DNA from: Halictus rubicundus
Taxonomy: Eukaryota; Arthropoda; Insecta; Hymenoptera; Halictidae
NCBI RefSeq assembly: GCF_050948215.1
Contig: NW_027488691.1
Span: 310,001 to 374,000, forward strand
Length of the DNA stretch: 64,000 nt
Direction of reading: 5' to 3'
How positions within the stretch are numbered: the stretch's first letter is position 1; each line of letters opens with the position of its first letter. The position numbers and the translations under genes were made by a program. Under the pieces are notes generated by a model, which made no database searches, was not told the origin of the DNA, and saw nothing but the letters and a program-made list of their open reading frames with translations. Positions 11,980 through 25,000 of the stretch are shown one piece after another.

Positions 11980-14340
11980 GATACGATAGAGGATAGGATA
12001 TTATAGAGGATAGGATAGGATAGAGGATAGGATATAGGATTGGATAGGATAGAGGATAGGATACGATAGTGGATAGGATAGATGATAGGATAGGATAGAG
12101 GACAGGATAGGATAGAGGATAGGATAGGATTGAGGATAGGATAGGATAGCGGATAGGATAGGATATAGGATTTTATAGGATAGAGAATAGGATAGGATAG
12201 AGGATATGATAGGATAGAGGATAGGATAGGATAGAGGATAGGATAGGATAGAGGATAGGATACGATAGAGGATAGGATATTATAGAGGATAGGATAGGAT
12301 AGAGGATAGGATATAGGATTGGATAGGATAGAGGATAGGATACGATAGTGGATAGGATAGATGATAGGATAGGATAGAGGACAGGATAGGATAGAGGATA
12401 GGATAGGATTGAGGATAGGATAGGATAGCGGATAGGATAGGATATAGGATTTTATAGGATAGAGAATAGGATAGGATAGAGGATATGATAGGATAGAGGA
12501 TCGGGTAGGGGATTGGATAGGATAGAGGATAGGATAGGATAGAGGATAGGATAGGATTGAGGATAGTATAGGATAGAGCAAAGGATAGGATAGAGGATCG
12601 GATAGGTGATTGGATAGGATAGAGGATAGGATAGGATAGAGGATAGGATAGGATTGAGGATAGGATAGGATAGAGGATAGGATAGGATAGAGGATAGGAT
12701 AGGATAGAGGATAGAGGATAGGATACGATAGAGGATAGGATAGGATAGATGATAGGATAGGGGATTGGATAGGATAGAGGATAGGATAGGATAGAGGATA
12801 GGATAGGATTGAGGATAGGATAGGATAGAGGATAGGATAGGATAGAGGATAGGATAGGATAGAGGATAGGATATAGGATTGGATAGGATAGAGGATAGGA
12901 TACGATAGTGGATAGGATAGATGATAGGATAGGATAGAGGACAGGATAGGATAGAGGATAGGATAGGATTGAGGATAGGATAGGATAGCGGATAGGATAG
13001 GATATAGGATTTTATAGGATAGAGAATAGGATAGGATAGAGGATATGATAGGATAGAGGATCGGATAGGATAGAGGATAGGATAGGATAGAGGATAGGAT
13101 ACGATAGAGGATAGGATATTATAGAGGATAGGATAGGATAGAGGATAGGATATAGGATTGGATAGGATAGAGGATAGGATACGATAGTGGATAGGATAGA
13201 TGATAGGATAGGATAGAGGACAGGATAGGATAGAGGATAGGATAGGATTGAGGATAGGATAGGATAGCGGATAGGATAGGATATAGGATTTTATAGGATA
13301 GAGAATAGGATAGGATAGAGGATATGATAGGATAGAGGATCGGGTAGGGGATTGGATAGGATAGAGGATAGGATAGGATAGAGGATAGGATAGGATTGAG
13401 GATAGTATAGGATAGAGCAAAGGATAGGATAGAGGATCGGATAGGTGATTGGATAGGATAGAGGATAGGATAGGATAGAGGATAGGATAGGATTGAGGAT
13501 AGGATAGGATAGAGGATAGGATAGGATAGAGGATAGGATAGGATAGAGGATAGAGGATAGGATACGATAGAGGATAGGATAGGATAGATGATAGGATAGG
13601 GGATTGGATAGGATAGAGGATAGGATAGGATAGAGGATAGGATAGGATTGAGGATAGGATAGGATAGAGGATAGGATAGGATAGAGGATAGGATAGGATA
13701 GAGGATAGGATATAGGATTGGATAGGATAGAGGATAGGATACGATAGTGGATAGGATAGATGATAGGATAGGATAGAGGACAGGATAGGATAGAGGATAG
13801 GATAGGATTGAGGATAGGATAGGATAGCGGATAGGATAGGATATAGGATTTTATAGGATAGAGAATAGGATAGGATAGAGGATATGATAGGATAGAGGAT
13901 CGGATAGGGGATTGGATAGGATAGAGGATAGGATAGGATAGAGGATAGGATAGGATTGAGGATAGTATAGGATAGAGCAAAGGATAGGATAGAGGATCGG
14001 ATAGGTGATTGGATAGGATAGAGGATAGGATAGGATAGAGGATAGGATAGGATAGAGGATAGGATAGGATAGAGGATAGTATAGGATAGAGGATAGGATA
14101 GCATAGAGGATAGGATAGGATAGAGGATAGGATAGGATAGAGGATAGGATAGGATAGAGGATATAGGATAGGATACGATAGAGGATAGGATAGGATAGAT
14201 GATAGGATAGGGGATTGGATAGGATAGAGGATAGGATAGGATAGAGGATAGGATAGGATTGAGGATAGGATAGGATAGAGGATAGGATAGGATAGAGGAT
14301 AGGATAGGATAGAGGATAGGATAGGATAGAGGATATGATA
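11980..14340. repeat. Higher-order repeat of 839 bp (279 + 560)
   Basis: The landmark GATTTTATAGG lies at 12169, 12448, 13008, 13287 and 13847, so spacings alternate 279, 560, 279, 560. The variant GAGCAAAGG lies at 12576, 13415 and 13975, each exactly 128 bp after a long-unit landmark. TCGGGTAGGGG is at 12500 and 13339 (839 apart). The pattern is short, long, short, long, long. Each unit contains TACGATAG, TATTATAG, TATAGGATTGG, TACGATAGTGG, GATGATAGG, GGACAGG, GATTGAGG and AGCGG variants in the same order. Copies look nearly identical, implying recent amplification. Confidence 0.92.
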
Positions 14341-15239
14341 GTATAGAGCATAGTATAGGATAGAGGATAGGGTACGATAGAATATACAATAGGATAGAGG
14401 ATAGGATACTATAGAGGATAGGATAAGATAGAGGATCGGATAGGATGGAGGATAGGATAGGATAGAGAATACGATACGATAGAGTATAGGACATAGGATT
14501 GGATAGGATAGAGGATAGGATAGGATTGAGGATAGGATAGGATAGAGGATAGGATATTATAGAGGATAGGATAGGATAGAGGATAAGATAGGATAGAGGA
14601 TAGGATAGGATAGAGGATAGGATAGGATAGGATAGAGGATAGGATAGGATAGAGGATAGGATAGGATAGAGGATAGGATAGGATAGAGGATAGGATAGGA
14701 TAGAGGATATGATATTATAGAGGATCGGATAGGGGATTGGATAGGATAGAGGATAGGATAGGGGATTGTATAGGATACAGGACAGGAGACGATAGAGGAT
14801 AGGATAGAGGATAGGTTAGGGGATTGGATAGGATAGAGGATAGGATAGGATAGAGGATAGGATAGGATAGAGGATAGGATAGGATAGAGGATAGGATAGG
14901 ATAGAGGGTAGGATAGGATAGAGGATAGGATAGGATAGAGGATAGGATAGGATAGAGGATAGGATATTATAGAGGATAGGATAGGATAGAGGATAGGATA
15001 GGATAGAGGATGGGATAGGATAGCGGATAGGATAGGATATAGGATTGGATAGGATAGAGGATAGGATACGATAGAGGATAGGATAGGATAGAGGATAGGA
15101 TAGGGGATTGGATAGGATAGAGGATAGGATAGGATAGAGGATAGGATAGGATTGAGGATAGGATAGGATAGAGGAAAGGATAGGATAGAGGATCGGATAG
15201 GTGATTGGATAGGATAGAGGATAGGATAGGATAGAGGAT

Positions 15240-15740
15240 ACGATATTATAGAGGATAGGATAGGATAGAGGAAACGATAGGGTATTGGATAGGATAGAGC
15301 ATGGGATAATGAATAGGATAGGATAGAGGATAGGATAGGGGATTGGATAGGATAGAGGATAGGATACGATAGAGGATAGGATAGGATGGAGGATAGGATA
15401 GGGGATTGGATAGTATAGAGTATAGGATAGGATAGGATAGAGGATACGATATTATAGAGGATAGGATAGGATAGAGGATAGGATCGGATAGAGGATAGGA
15501 TAGGGGATTGGATAGGATAGAGGATACGATATTATAGAGGATAGGATAGGATAGAGGATAGGATCGGATAGAGGATAGGATATGGGATTGGATAGGAATG
15601 AGGAAAGGATAGGATAGAGGATAGGATAGGATAGCGGATAGGATAGGGGATTGGATAGGATACAGGATAGGATAGGATAGAGGATAGGATAGGAATGAGG
15701 ATAGGAAAACATAGAGGATCGGATAGGATGGCATAGAATA
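15240..15740. repeat. K-bearing module, copy 1 of a 3,251-bp-spaced pair
   Basis: This segment runs from TACGATATTATAG through the K cassette to the GGATGGCATAG variant, and repeats almost identically at 18.49-18.99 kb. The K cores are at 15268 and 18519, and the end variants are also 3,251 bp apart. The two copies differ at a few bases, for example ATAATGAATAGG here versus ATAAAGAATAGG there. Confidence 0.9.
15268..15317. repeat. K cassette, variant single copy
   Basis: GAGGAAACGATAGGG and TATTGG are retained, but the centre reads AGCATGGGATAATGAATAGG instead of AGCATAGGATAAAGAATAGG. Confidence 0.88.
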
Positions 15741-16540
15741 TAGAATAGGATAGAGGATAGGATAGGATAGAGGATAGGATAGGATAGAGGATAGGATAGG
15801 ATGGAGGATAGGATAGGATAGAGGATAGAATAGGATAGAGGATAGGATAGGATTGAGGATAGGATAGGATAGAGGATAGGATATTATAGAGGATAGGATA
15901 GGATAGAGGATAAGATAGGATAGAGGATAGGATAGGATAGAGGATAGGATAGGATAGGATAGAGGATAGGATAGGATAGAGGATAGGATAGGATAGAGGA
16001 TATGATATTATAGAGGATCGGATAGGGGATTGGATAGGATAGAGGATAGGATAGGATAGAGGATAGGATAGGATTGAGGATAGTATAGGATAAAGGAAAG
16101 GATAGGATAGAGGATCGGATAGGTGATTGTATAGGATAGAGGATAGGATAGGATAGAGGATAGGATAGGATTGAGGATAGTATAGGATATTGGATAGGAT
16201 AGGATAGAGGATAAGATAGGATAGAGTATTGAATAGGATAGAGGATAGGATAGGATAGAGAATAGGATAGGATAGAGGATAGGATAAGATTGAGGATAGT
16301 ATAGGATAGAGGAAAGGATAGGATAGAGGATCGGATAGGTGATTGGATGGGATAGAGGATAGGATAGGATAGAGGATAGGATAGGATTGAGGATAGTATA
16401 GGATAGAGGATAGGATAGGATAGAGGATAAGATAGGATAGAGGATAGGATAGGATAGAGGATAGGATAGGATAGAGGATAGGATAGGATTGAGGCTGGGA
16501 TAGGGGATTGGATAGGAAAGAGTATAGGATAGGATAGGAT

Positions 16541-16860
16541 AGAGGATACGATATTATAGAGGATAGGATAGGATAGAGGATAGGATCGGATAGAGGATAT
16601 GATAGGGGATTGGATAGGATAGAGGAAAGGATAGGATAGAGGATAGGATAGGATAGCGGGTAGGATAGGGGATTGGATAGGATACAGGATAGGATAGGAT
16701 AGAGGATACGATATTATAGAGGATAGGATAGGATAGAGGATAGGATCGGATAGAGGATATGATAGGGGATTGGATAGGATAGAGGAAAGGATAGGATAGA
16801 GGATAGGATAGGATAGCGGGTAGGATAGGGGATTGGATAGGATACAGGATAGGATAGGAT
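16541..16860. repeat. Exact 160-bp tandem duplication
   Basis: Bases 16541-16700 and 16701-16860 are identical by direct comparison. Each runs from AGAGGATACGATATTATAG through ATCGGATAG, GATATGATAGGGG, GAGGAAAGG and AGCGGGTAGG to GATACAGG. No mismatch was seen in 160 positions, although the block contains many non-consensus bases. This indicates a very recent duplication or gene-conversion event. Confidence 0.95.
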
Positions 16861-16989
16861 AGAGGATAGGATAGGAATGAGGATAGGAAAAGATAGAGGA
16901 TCGGATAGGATGGCATAGAATATAGAATAGGATAGAGGATAGGATAGGATAGAGGATCGGATAGGGGATTGGATAGGATAGAGGATAGG

Positions 16990-17560
16990 ATAGGATAGAG
17001 GATAGGATAGGATTGAGGATAGTATAGGATAGAGGAAAGGATAGGATAGAGGATCGGATAGGTGATTGGATAGGATAGGGGATAGGATAGGATAGAGGAT
17101 AGGATAGGATTGAGGATAGGATAGGGGATTGGATAGGATAGAGTATAGGATAGGATAGGATAGAGGATACGATATTATAGAGGATAGGATAGGATAGAGG
17201 ATAAGATAGGATAGAGGATAGAATAGGATAGAGGATAGGATAGGATAGGATAGAGGATAGGATAGGATAGAGGATAGGATAGGATAGAGGATATGATAGG
17301 ATAGAGGATCGGATAGGGGATTGGATAGGATAGGATAGAGGATAGGATAGGATTGAGGATAGTATAGGATAGAGGAAAGGATAGGATAGAGGATCGGATA
17401 GGTGATTGGATAGGATAGGGGATAGGATAGGATAGAGGATAGGATAGGATTGAGGATAGGATAGGGGATTGGATAGGATAGAGTATAGGATAGGATAGGA
17501 TAGAGGATACGATATTATAGAGGATAGGATAGGATAGAGGATAAGATAGGATAGAGGATA
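16990..17560. repeat. 340-bp-offset tandem duplication
   Basis: GATTGAGGATAGTATAGG, GAGGAAAGG, ATCGGATAGG and GGTGATTGG recur in the same order with GGTGATTGG at 17061 and 17401. Matching text covers roughly 16,996-17,220 and 17,336-17,560. Confidence 0.85.
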
Positions 17561-17629
17561 GGATAGGGGATTGGATAGGATAGAGGATAGGATACGATAG
17601 TGGATAGGATAGATGATAGGATAGGATAG

Positions 17630-18474
17630 AGGATATGATATTATAGAGGATAGGATAGGATAGAGGATAGGATAGGATAGAGGATAGGATATAGGATTGG
17701 ATAGGTTAGAGGATAGGATACGATAGTGGATAGGATAGATGATAGGATAGGATAGAGGATAGGATAGGATAGAGGATAGGATAGGGGATTGGATAGGATA
17801 GAGGATAGGATAGGATAGAGGATAGGATAGGATTCAGGATAGGATAGGATAGAGGATAGAATAGGATAGATGATAGGATAGGAAAGAGGATAGGATAGGA
17901 TAGAGGATATGATAGGATAGAGGATAGGATAGGGGATTGTATAGGATAGAGGATAGGATAGGATAGAGGATAGGATAGGATAGAGGATAGGATAGGATAG
18001 AGGATATGATAGGATAGAGGATCGGATAGGGGATTGGATAGGATAGGATAGAGGATATGATATTATAGAGGATAGGATAGGATAGAGGATAGGATAGGAT
18101 AGAGGATAGGATATAGGATTGGATAGGTTAGAGGATAGGATACGATAGTGGATAGGATAGATGATAGGATAGGATAGAGGATAGGATAGGATAGAGGATA
18201 GGATAGGGGATTGGATAGGATAGAGGATAGGATAGGATAGAGGATAGGATAGGATTCAGGATAGGATAGGATAGAGGATAGAATAGGATAGATGATAGGA
18301 TAGGAAAGAGGATAGGATAGGATAGAGGATATGATAGGATAGAGGATAGGATAGGGGATTGTATAGGATAGAGGATAGGATAGGATAGAGGATAGGATAG
18401 GATTGAGGATAGGATAGGATAGAGGAAAGGATAGGATAGAGGATCGGATAGGTGATTGGTTAGAATAGAGGATA
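17630..18474. repeat. 422-bp tandem duplication
   Basis: GGATATGATATTATAG starts at 17631 and 18053, and GGAAAGAGG at 17881 and 18303; both are 422 bp apart. The variants between them (TATAGGATTGG, GGTTAGAGG, TACGATAGTGG, GATTCAGG, GAATAGG) are in the same order in both copies over at least 350 bp. Confidence 0.88.
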
Positions 18475-18489
18475 GGATAGGATAGAGGA

Positions 18490-18990
18490 TACGATATTAT
18501 AGAGGATAGGATAGGATAGAGGAAACGATAGGGTATTGGATAGGATAGAGCATGGGATAAAGAATAGGATAGGATAGAGGATAGGATAGGGGATTGGATA
18601 GGATAGAGGATAGGATACGATAGAGGATAGGATAGGATGGAGGATAGGATAGGGGATTGGATAGTATAGAGTATAGGATAGGATAGGATAGAGGATACGA
18701 TATTATAGAGGATAGGATAGGATAGAGGATAGGATCGGATAGAGGATAGGATAGGGGATTGGATAGGATAGAGGATACGATATTATAGAGGATAGGATAG
18801 GATAGAGGATAGGATCGGATAGAGGATAGGATAGGGGATTGGATAGGAATGAGGAAAGGATAGGATAGAGGATAGGATAGGATAGCGGATAGGATAGGGG
18901 ATTGGATAGGATACAGGATAGGATAGGATAGAGGATAGGATAGGAATGAGGATAGGAAAACATAGAGGATCGGATAGGATGGCATAGAAT
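18490..18990. repeat. K-bearing module, copy 2 of the 3,251-bp-spaced pair
   Basis: Partner of the segment at 15.24-15.74 kb. Order and spacing of variants are conserved through the K core and the two internal TACGATATTATAG blocks to GGATGGCATAG. Confidence 0.9.
18519..18568. repeat. K cassette, single copy
   Basis: The core reads GAGGAAACGATAGGG, TATTGG, AGCATGGG, AAAGAATAGG. It shares the GCATGGG variant with the copy at 15268. It is the last K cassette before a gap of about 27 kb. Confidence 0.9.
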
Positions 18991-19000
18991 ATAGAATAGG

Positions 19001-22000
19001 ATAGAATATAGAATAGGATAGAGGATAGGATAGGATAGAGGATAGGATAGGATAGAGGATAGGATAGGATGGAGGATAGGATAGGATAGAGGATAGAATA
19101 GGATAGAGGATAGGATAGGATTGAGGATAGGATAGGATAGAGGATAGGATATTATAGAGGATAGGATAGGATAGAGGATAAGATAGGATAGAGGATAGGA
19201 TAGGATAGAGGATAGGATAGGATAGGATATAGGATAGGATAGGATAGAGGATAGGATAGGATAGAGGATAGGATAGGATAGAGGATAGGATAGGATAGAG
19301 GATATGATAGGATAGAGGATCGGATAGGGGATTGGATAGGATAGAGGATAGGATAGCGGATAGGATAGGATAGAGTATAGAATAGGATAGAGGATAGGAT
19401 AGGATAGAGGATAGAATAGGATTGATGATAGGATAGGATAGAGGAAAGGATAGGATAGAGGATAGGATAGGATAGAGGATAGGATAGGATAGAGGATAGG
19501 ATAGGATAGAGGATAGGATAGGATAGAGGATAGGATAGGATAGAGGATAGGATAGGATAGAGGATATGATAGGATAGAGGATCGGATAGGGGATTGGATA
19601 GGATAGAGGATAGGATAGGATAGAGGATAGAATACGATAGAGGATAGGATATTATAGAGGATAGTGTAGGATAGAGGATAGGATAGGATAGAATATAGAA
19701 TAGGATAGAGGATAGGATACTATAGAGGATAGGATAAGATAGAGGATCGGATAGGATAGAGGATAGGATACGATAGAGGATAGGGTAGATGATAGGATAG
19801 GATAGAAGATAGGATAGGATAGAGGATAGGATAGGATAGAGGATATGATAGGATAGAGGATCGGATAGGATAGAGGATAGGATAGGATAGAGGATATGAT
19901 AGGATAGAGGATCGGATAGGATAGAGGATAGGATAGGATAGAGGATAGGATATTATAGAGGATAGGATAGGATAGAGGATAAGATAGGATAGAGGATAGG
20001 ATAGGATAGAGGATAGGATAGGATAGGATATAGGATAGGATAGGATAGAGGATAGGATAGGATAGAGGATAGGATAGGATAGAGGATAGGATAGGATAGA
20101 GGATATGATAGGATAGAGGATCGGATAGGGGATTGGATAGGATAGAGGATAGGATAGCGGATAGGATAGGATAGAGTATAGAATAGGATAGAGGATAGGA
20201 TAGGATAGAGGATAGAATAGGATTGATGATAGGATAGGATAGAGGAAAGGATAGGATAGAGGATAGGATAGGATAGAGGATAGGATAGGATAGAGGATAG
20301 GATAGGATAGAGGATAGGATAGGATAGAGGATAGGATAGGATAGAGGATAGGATAGGATAGAGGATATGATAGGATAGAGGATCGGATAGGGGATTGGAT
20401 AGGATAGAGGATAGGATAGCGGATAGGATAGGATAGAGTATAGAATAGGATAGAGGATAGGATAGGATAGAGGATAGAATAGGATTGATGATAGGATAGG
20501 ATAGAGGAAAGGATAGGATAGAGGATAGGATAGGATAGAGGATAGGATAGGATAGAGGATAGGATAGGATAGAGGATAGGATAGGATAGAGGATAGGATA
20601 GGATAGAGGATAGGATAGGATAGAGGATATGATAGGATAGAGGATCGGATAGGGGATTGGATAGGATAGAGGATAGGATAGGATAGAGGATAGAATACGA
20701 TAGAGGATAGGATATTATAGAGGATAGTGTAGGATAGAGGATAGGATAGGATAGAATATAGAATAGGATAGAGGATAGGATACTATAGAGGATAGGATAA
20801 GATAGAGGATCGGATAGGATAGAGGATAGGATACGATAGAGGATAGGGTAGATGATAGGATAGGATAGAAGATAGGATAGGATAGAGGATAGGATAGGAT
20901 AGAGGATATGATAGGATAGAGGATCGGATAGGATAGAGGATAGGATAGGATAGAGGATATGATAGGATAGAGGATCGGATAGGATAGAGGATAGGATAGG
21001 ATAGAGGATAGAATACGATAGAGGATAGGATATTATAGAGGATAGGATAGGATAGAGGATAGGATAGGATAGAGGATAGGATAGGATAGAGGATAGGATA
21101 GGATAGAGGATAGGATAGGATAGAGGATAGGATAGGATAGAGGATAGGATAGGATAGAGGATAGGATAGGATAGAGGATAGGATAGGATAGAGGATAGGA
21201 TAGGATAGAGGATAGGATAGGATAGAGGATAGGATAGGATAGAGGATAGGATAGGATAGAGGATAGGATATAGGATTGGATAGGATAGAGGATAGGATAC
21301 GATAGAGGATAGGATAGATGATAGGATAGGATAGAAGATAGGATAGGATAGAGGATAGGATAGGATAGAGGATAGGATAGAGGATAGGATAGTGGATTGT
21401 ATAGGATAGAGGATATGATAGGATAGAGGATAGTATAGGATAGTGGATTGTATAGGATAGAGGATAGGATAGGATAGAGGATAGTATAGGATAGAGGATA
21501 GGATAGGATAGAGGATAGGATAGGATAGAGGATAGGATAGGATAGAGGATAAGATAGGATAGAGGATAGGAAAGGATAGAGGATAGGATAGGATAGGATA
21601 GAGGATAGGATAGGATAGAGGATAGGATAGGATAGAGGATAGGATAGGATAGAGGATAGGATACGATAGAGGATAGGATATTATAGAGGATAGGATAGGA
21701 TAGAGGATAGGATAGGATAGATAATAGGATAGGATAGAGGATAGGATAGGATAGAGGATTGGATTGGATAGAGGATAGGATATAGGATTGGATAGGATAG
21801 AGGATAGAATACGATAGTGGATAGATTAGATGAGAGGATAGGATAGAGGATAGGATAGGATAGATGATAGGATAGGATAGAGGATAGGATAGAGGATAGG
21901 ATAGAGGATAGGATAGAGGATATGATAGGATAGAGGATAGGATAGGATTGAGGATAGGATAGGATAGAGGATAGGATATTATAGAGGATAGGATAGGATA

Positions 22001-25000
22001 GAGGATAAGATAGGATAGAGGATAGAGGATAGGATTGAGGATAGGATAGGATAGAGGATAGGATAGGATAGAGGACAGGATAGGATAGAGGATAGGATAG
22101 GATAGAGGATATGATAGGATAGAGGATCGGATAGGATAGAGGATAGGATAGGATAGAGGATAGGATACGATAGAGGATAGGATATTATAGAGGATAGGAT
22201 AGGATAGAGGATAGGATAGGATAGATAATAGGATAGGATAGAGGATAGGATAGGATAGAGGATTGGATTGGATAGAGGATAGGATATAGGATTGGATAGG
22301 ATAGAGGATAGAATACGATAGTGGATAGATTAGATGAGAGGATAGGATAGAGGATAGGATAGGATAGAGGATAGGATAGGATAGATGATAGGATAGGATA
22401 GAGGATAGGATAGAGGATAGGATAGAGGATAGGATAGAGGATAGGATAGGATAGAGGATAGAATAGGATAGAGGATAGGATAGGATAGAGGATAGGATAG
22501 GATAGAGGATAGGATAGGATAGAGGGTAGGATAGAATAGAGGATAGGATAGGATAGAGGATAGGATAGGATAGAGGATATTATAAGATAGAGGATAGGAT
22601 AGGATAGGATAGAGTATAGGATTGGATAGAGGATACGATATTATAGAGGATAGGATAGGATAGAGGATAAGATAGGATAAGAGGATAGGATAGGATAGAG
22701 GATAGGATAGGATAGGATAGAGGATAGGATAGGATAGGATAGAGGATAGGATAGGATAGAGGATAGGATAGGATAGAGGATAGGATAGGATAGAGGATAG
22801 GATAGAATAGAGGATAGGATAGGATAGAGGATAGGATAGGATAGAGGATATTATAAGATAGAATATAGGATAGGATAGGATAGAGTATAGGATTGGATAG
22901 AGGATACGATATTATAGAGGATAGGATAGGATAGAGGATAAGATAGGATAGAGGATAGGATAGGATAGAGGATAGGATAGGATAGGATAGAGGATAGGAT
23001 AGGATAGGATAGAGGATAGGATAGGATAGAGGATAGGATAGGATAGAGGATAGGATAGGATAGAGGATAGAATAGGATTGATGATAGGATAGGATAGAGG
23101 AAAGGATAGGATAGAGGATCGGATAGGTGATTGGATAGGATAGAGGATGGGATAGGATAGAGGATAGTATAGGATAGAGGATAGGATAGGATAGAGAATA
23201 GGATAGGATAGAGGATAGGATAGGATAGAGGATAGGATAGATGATAGGATAGGATAGAAGATAGGATAGGATAGAGGATAGGATAGGATAGAGGATAGGA
23301 TAGAGGATAGGATAGAGGATAGGATAGTGGATTGTATAGGATAGAGGATAGGATAGGATAGAGGATAGTATAGGATAGTGGATCGTATAGGATAGAGGAT
23401 AGGATAGGATAGAGGATAGTATAGGATAGAGGATAGGATAGGATAGAGGATAGGATAGGATAGAGGATAGGATAGGATAGAGGATAAGATAGGATAGGGG
23501 ATAGGATAGGATAGAGGATAGGATAGGATAGGATAGAGGATAGGATAGGATAGAGGATAGGATAGGATAGAGGATATGATAGGATAGAGGATCGGATAGG
23601 GGATTGGATAGGATAGAGGATAGGATAGCGGATAGGATAGGATAGAGTATAGAATAGGATAGAGGATAGGATAGGATAGAGGATAGAATAGGATTGATGA
23701 TAGGATAGGATAGAGGAAAGGATAGGATAGAGGATAGGATAGGATAGAGGATAGGATAGGATAGAGGATAGGATAGGATAGAGGATAGGATAGGATAGAG
23801 GATAGGATAGGATAGAGGATAGGATAGGATAGAGGATAGGATAGGATAGAGGATAGGATAGGATAGAGGATATGATAGGATAGAGGATCGGATAGGGGAT
23901 TGGATAGGATAGAGGATAGGATAGGATAGAGGATAGGATAGGATTGAGGATAGTATAGGATAGAGGAAAGGATAGGATAGAGGATCGGATAGGTGATTGG
24001 ATAGGATAGAGGATAGGATAGGATAGAGGATAGTATAGGATAGAGGATAGGATAGCATAGAGGATAGGATAGGATAGAGGATAGGATAGGATAGAGGATA
24101 GGATAGGATAGAGGATAGGATAGGGTAGAGGATAGGATAGGATAGAGGATAGGATAGGATAGAGGATAGGATAGGATAGAGGATAGGATAGGATAGAGGA
24201 TAGAATAGGATAGAGGATATGATAGGATAGAGGATCGGATAGGATAGAGGATAGGATAGGATAGAGGATAGAATACGATAGAGGATAGGATATTATAGAG
24301 GATAGTGTAGGATAGAGGATAGGATAGGATAGAATATAGAATAGGATAGAGGATAGGATACTATAGAGGATAGGATAAGATAGAGGATCGGATAGGATAG
24401 AGGATAGGATACGATAGAGGATAGGGTAGATGATAGGATAGGATAGAAGATAGGATAGGATAGAGGATAGGATAGGATAGAGGATATGATAGGATAGAGG
24501 ATCGGATAGGATAGAGGATAGGATAGGATAGAGGATATGATAGGATAGAGGATCGGATAGGATAGAGGATAGGATAGGATAGAGGATAGAATACGATAGA
24601 GGATAGGATATTATAGAGGATAGGATAGGATAGAGGATAGGATAGGATAGAGGATAGGATAGGATAGAGGATAGGATAGGATAGAGGATAGGATAGGATA
24701 GAGGATAGGATAGGATAGAGGATAGGATAGGATAGAGGATAGGATAGGATAGAGGATAGGATAGGATAGAGGATAGGATAGGATAGAGGATAGGATAGGA
24801 TAGAGGATAGGATATAGGATTGGATAGGATAGAGGATAGGATACGATAGAGGATAGGATAGATGATAGGATAGGATAGAAGATAGGATAGGATAGAGGAT
24901 AGGATAGGATAGAGGATAGGATAGAGGATAGGATAGTGGATTGTATAGGATAGAGGATATGATAGGATAGAGGATAGTATAGGATAGTGGATTGTATAGG

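Larger units (their letters stand above)
14341..19000. repeat. Mosaic block with several local tandem duplications
   Basis: Mixed 12- and 17-bp units with dense variants resembling 1-9 kb. It contains two K cassettes, a GACAGGAGACG element at 14781, and the local duplications listed separately (160, 340 and 422 bp). GAATGAGG and GGATGGCATAG variants mark the ends of the K-bearing modules near 15.73 and 18.98 kb. No genic signal is visible. Confidence 0.85.
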
